NCBI GenBank assembly: GCA_002279355.1
Contig: NCBV01000023.1
Coordinates: 1-43,599 of the forward strand
DNA length: 43,599 nt
Direction: 5' to 3'
Source: Acidiphilium sp. 37-60-79
GTDB lineage: Bacteria > Pseudomonadota > Alphaproteobacteria > Acetobacterales > Acetobacteraceae
Shown here piece by piece: positions 42,290 through 43,599 of the stretch. The notes beneath the pieces were generated by a model. That model made no database searches and had not been told where the DNA came from. It was given only the letters and a program-made list of their open reading frames with translations. Position 1 is the stretch's first letter. Every line of letters begins with the position of its first letter. A program made the translations under genes and the position numbers.

Positions 42290-43477
42290 ATGAGTACAAA
42301 CACCCCCTCCGATCCGGTCGTGATCGTCGGCGCCGCCCGCACCCCGATGGGCGGGTTCCAAGGCGCGCTCAAAGAAATCGCCGCACCAACCCTCGGCGCA
42401 ACCGCCATCGCCGCCAGCCTGCAACGGAGCGGACTAACGGCCGAGAGCATCGATGAAGTGATCTTCGGCTGCGTGTTATCCGCAGGCCTCGGTCAAGCCC
42501 CCGCTCGCCAAGCGGCACTCGGCGCACAGCTTCCCCTTGCCACAGGCGCCACCACCATTAACAAAATGTGCGGCTCCGGCATGAAAGCCACCATGCTCGG
42601 CCATGATGCCCTGCTTGCCGGCAGTGCGGACATCGTCATCACCGGCGGCATGGAAAGCATGTCCAACGCGCCCTATTTGCTGGACCGTGCCCGCGCTGGC
42701 TACCGCCTCGGCCATGGCCGGGTGATCGATCATATGTTCCTCGATGGGCTGGAAGACGCCTACGATAAAGGCCGCCTGATGGGCAGCTTTGCCGAGGAAT
42801 GCGCACAAGCCTACCAATTTACCCGCCAAGCGCAGGATGAATTTGCCCTTGCCTCGCTCGCCCGCGCCCTCGCTGCACAGAGGTCGGGCGCCTTCGCGGA
42901 CGAACTCGTCGGCGTGGAAACCAAATCGGGCCCGGTCGCTGAGGATGAACAGCCACCCAAAGCCAAACCCGAGCGCATCCCCACCCTGAAACCCGCCTTC
43001 CGTGAGGGCGGCACCGTCACCGCCGCCAATTCGAGCTCAATCTCGGATGGCGCCGCCGCGTTGATCCTGATGCGCCGCTCACAAGCCGAGCGCCGTGGCC
43101 TCGCACCGCTCGCCACCATCATCGGCCACGCCACCCACGCCCAGGCGCCTAACCTATTCACCACCGCCCCGATCGGCGCGATCAACCGCTTGTTCGAGCG
43201 CACCGGCTGGACCCGCGACCAGGTGGATTTGTTCGAAATCAACGAAGCCTTCGCCGTGGTCGCCATGGCCGCCATGCATGATTTGTCGCTGCCGCACGCC
43301 ATCGTTAACATCAATGGCGGTGCCTGCGCCCTCGGCCACCCAATCGGCGCGTCGGGCGCCCGCATTCTGGTCACCCTCCTCGCCGCCTTGGCCCATCACG
43401 GCCTCAAACGCGGCGTGGCTGCCTTGTGTATCGGTGGCGGCGAAGCAACCGCCATGGCCATCGAACGCGCCGCCTGA
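42290..43477 (+). CDS. Acetyl-CoA C-acyltransferase (thiolase)
   Basis: 395 residues, thiolase family. The nucleophile C94 is in INKMCGSGMKA, H350 in GGACALGHPIGASG, and the second cysteine C380 in ALCIGGGEA. NEAFAV is also present. It cleaves 3-ketoacyl-CoA. The context suggests 2-methylacetoacetyl-CoA, giving propionyl-CoA for the methylcitrate genes upstream in the same run. The ATG at 42290 lies one base after the SDR stop, with no separate ribosome binding site, implying coupling. Longer in-frame sequence from 42197 lies inside the SDR gene and is rejected. It is the last gene of the long plus-strand run. Confidence 0.93.
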   Translation: MSTNTPSDPVVIVGAARTPMGGFQGALKEIAAPTLGATAIAASLQRSGLTAESIDEVIFGCVLSAGLGQAPARQAALGAQLPLATGATTINKMCGSGMKATMLGHDALLAGSADIVITGGMESMSNAPYLLDRARAGYRLGHGRVIDHMFLDGLEDAYDKGRLMGSFAEECAQAYQFTRQAQDEFALASLARALAAQRSGAFADELVGVETKSGPVAEDEQPPKAKPERIPTLKPAFREGGTVTAANSSSISDGAAALILMRRSQAERRGLAPLATIIGHATHAQAPNLFTTAPIGAINRLFERTGWTRDQVDLFEINEAFAVVAMAAMHDLSLPHAIVNINGGACALGHPIGASGARILVTLLAALAHHGLKRGVAALCIGGGEATAMAIERAA

Positions 43478-43524
43478 TCCCCCATCTTGCCAGCGCGCCC
43501 CGCCCCGGCTAAACCCCCGCTACC

Positions 43525-43599
43525 GGGCGCGTAGCTCAGCGGGAGAGCACTGCCTTGACATGGCAGGGGTCACAGGTTCAATCCCTGTCGCGCCCACCA
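43525..43599 (+). tRNA. tRNA-Val (anticodon GAC)
   Basis: Complete 75-nt cloverleaf. The acceptor stem is GGGCGCG/CGCGCCC, the D stem GCTC/GAGC, the anticodon stem CTGCC/GGCAG with loop TTGACAT (anticodon GAC at 43581-43583 minus 24, that is 43557-43559), and the T stem ACAGG/CCTGT with loop TTCAATC. The discriminator is A, and CCA is encoded. GAC reads GUC/GUU valine codons. It ends exactly at the last base of the window, so any downstream attachment site is out of view. Confidence 0.98.

Noticed and set aside
43525-43599. tRNA-Val as the attachment site of an integrated element
   Set aside because: The window ends at the CCA, no integrase is present and no partial tRNA repeat was seen upstream.

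Overview
The window is a GC-rich, gene-dense bacterial chromosome segment. It most resembles an alphaproteobacterium, possibly an Acetobacteraceae/Rhodospirillales-type heterotroph. That placement is an inference from the very large NAD-dependent glutamate dehydrogenase, the TPR lipoprotein-ispE pair, the short GluRS and the alphaproteobacterial style of the polyamine genes. No rRNA, CRISPR array, prophage or transposase was seen. One tRNA-Val(GAC) closes the window.

1-12.2 kb is a polyamine uptake and catabolism island. On the minus strand are a glutamine-synthetase-like gamma-glutamylpolyamine synthetase, a putrescine:pyruvate-type aminotransferase, alanine dehydrogenase and a PuuR-like HTH-cupin regulator. 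On the plus strand are a complete PotABCD-type ABC importer, a second PuuA paralogue and PuuB oxidase. Both known putrescine routes (glutamylation/oxidation and transamination) are therefore represented. Alanine dehydrogenase can return the alanine made by transamination to pyruvate. PuuC and PuuD are not in the window. Three copies of a double-hairpin, MITE-like element sit exactly at the module borders: before potA, between potD and puuA, and on the stop codon of puuB.

12.2-31.2 kb is mainly housekeeping. It holds a GT-C membrane glycosyltransferase overlapping a fluoroacetate-dehalogenase-like hydrolase, then leuA with a structured leader, the 1594-residue NAD-glutamate dehydrogenase, ispE, a TPR lipoprotein, apaG, folE and gltX. 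A fosmidomycin-resistance-type MFS pump follows. Next is a manganese-type locus in which mntR is divergent from a small one-helix membrane protein ORF that overlaps (ATGA) an Nramp transporter with non-canonical metal-site motifs. A clear sigma70-like promoter with an MntR-box-like sequence lies between them. A modular sulfotransferase follows.

31.2-43.6 kb is an acyl-CoA and propionate region. An SDR and an AlkK-like acyl-CoA ligase diverge from a palindrome. A long plus-strand run then encodes the methylcitrate cycle (prpD, prpC, prpB), isobutyryl-CoA dehydrogenase, 3-hydroxyisobutyryl-CoA hydrolase, a medium/branched-chain acyl-CoA synthetase, an HSD10-like dehydrogenase and a thiolase. 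This looks like valine/isoleucine or branched-acid degradation feeding propionyl-CoA directly into the methylcitrate cycle. No regulator and no dedicated enoyl-CoA hydratase is present in the run.

I did not find a convincing wholly new multi-gene system. The best candidates for something undescribed are the small ORF plus atypical Nramp under an MntR-like site, the module-bordering palindromic element, and the structured leuA leader.
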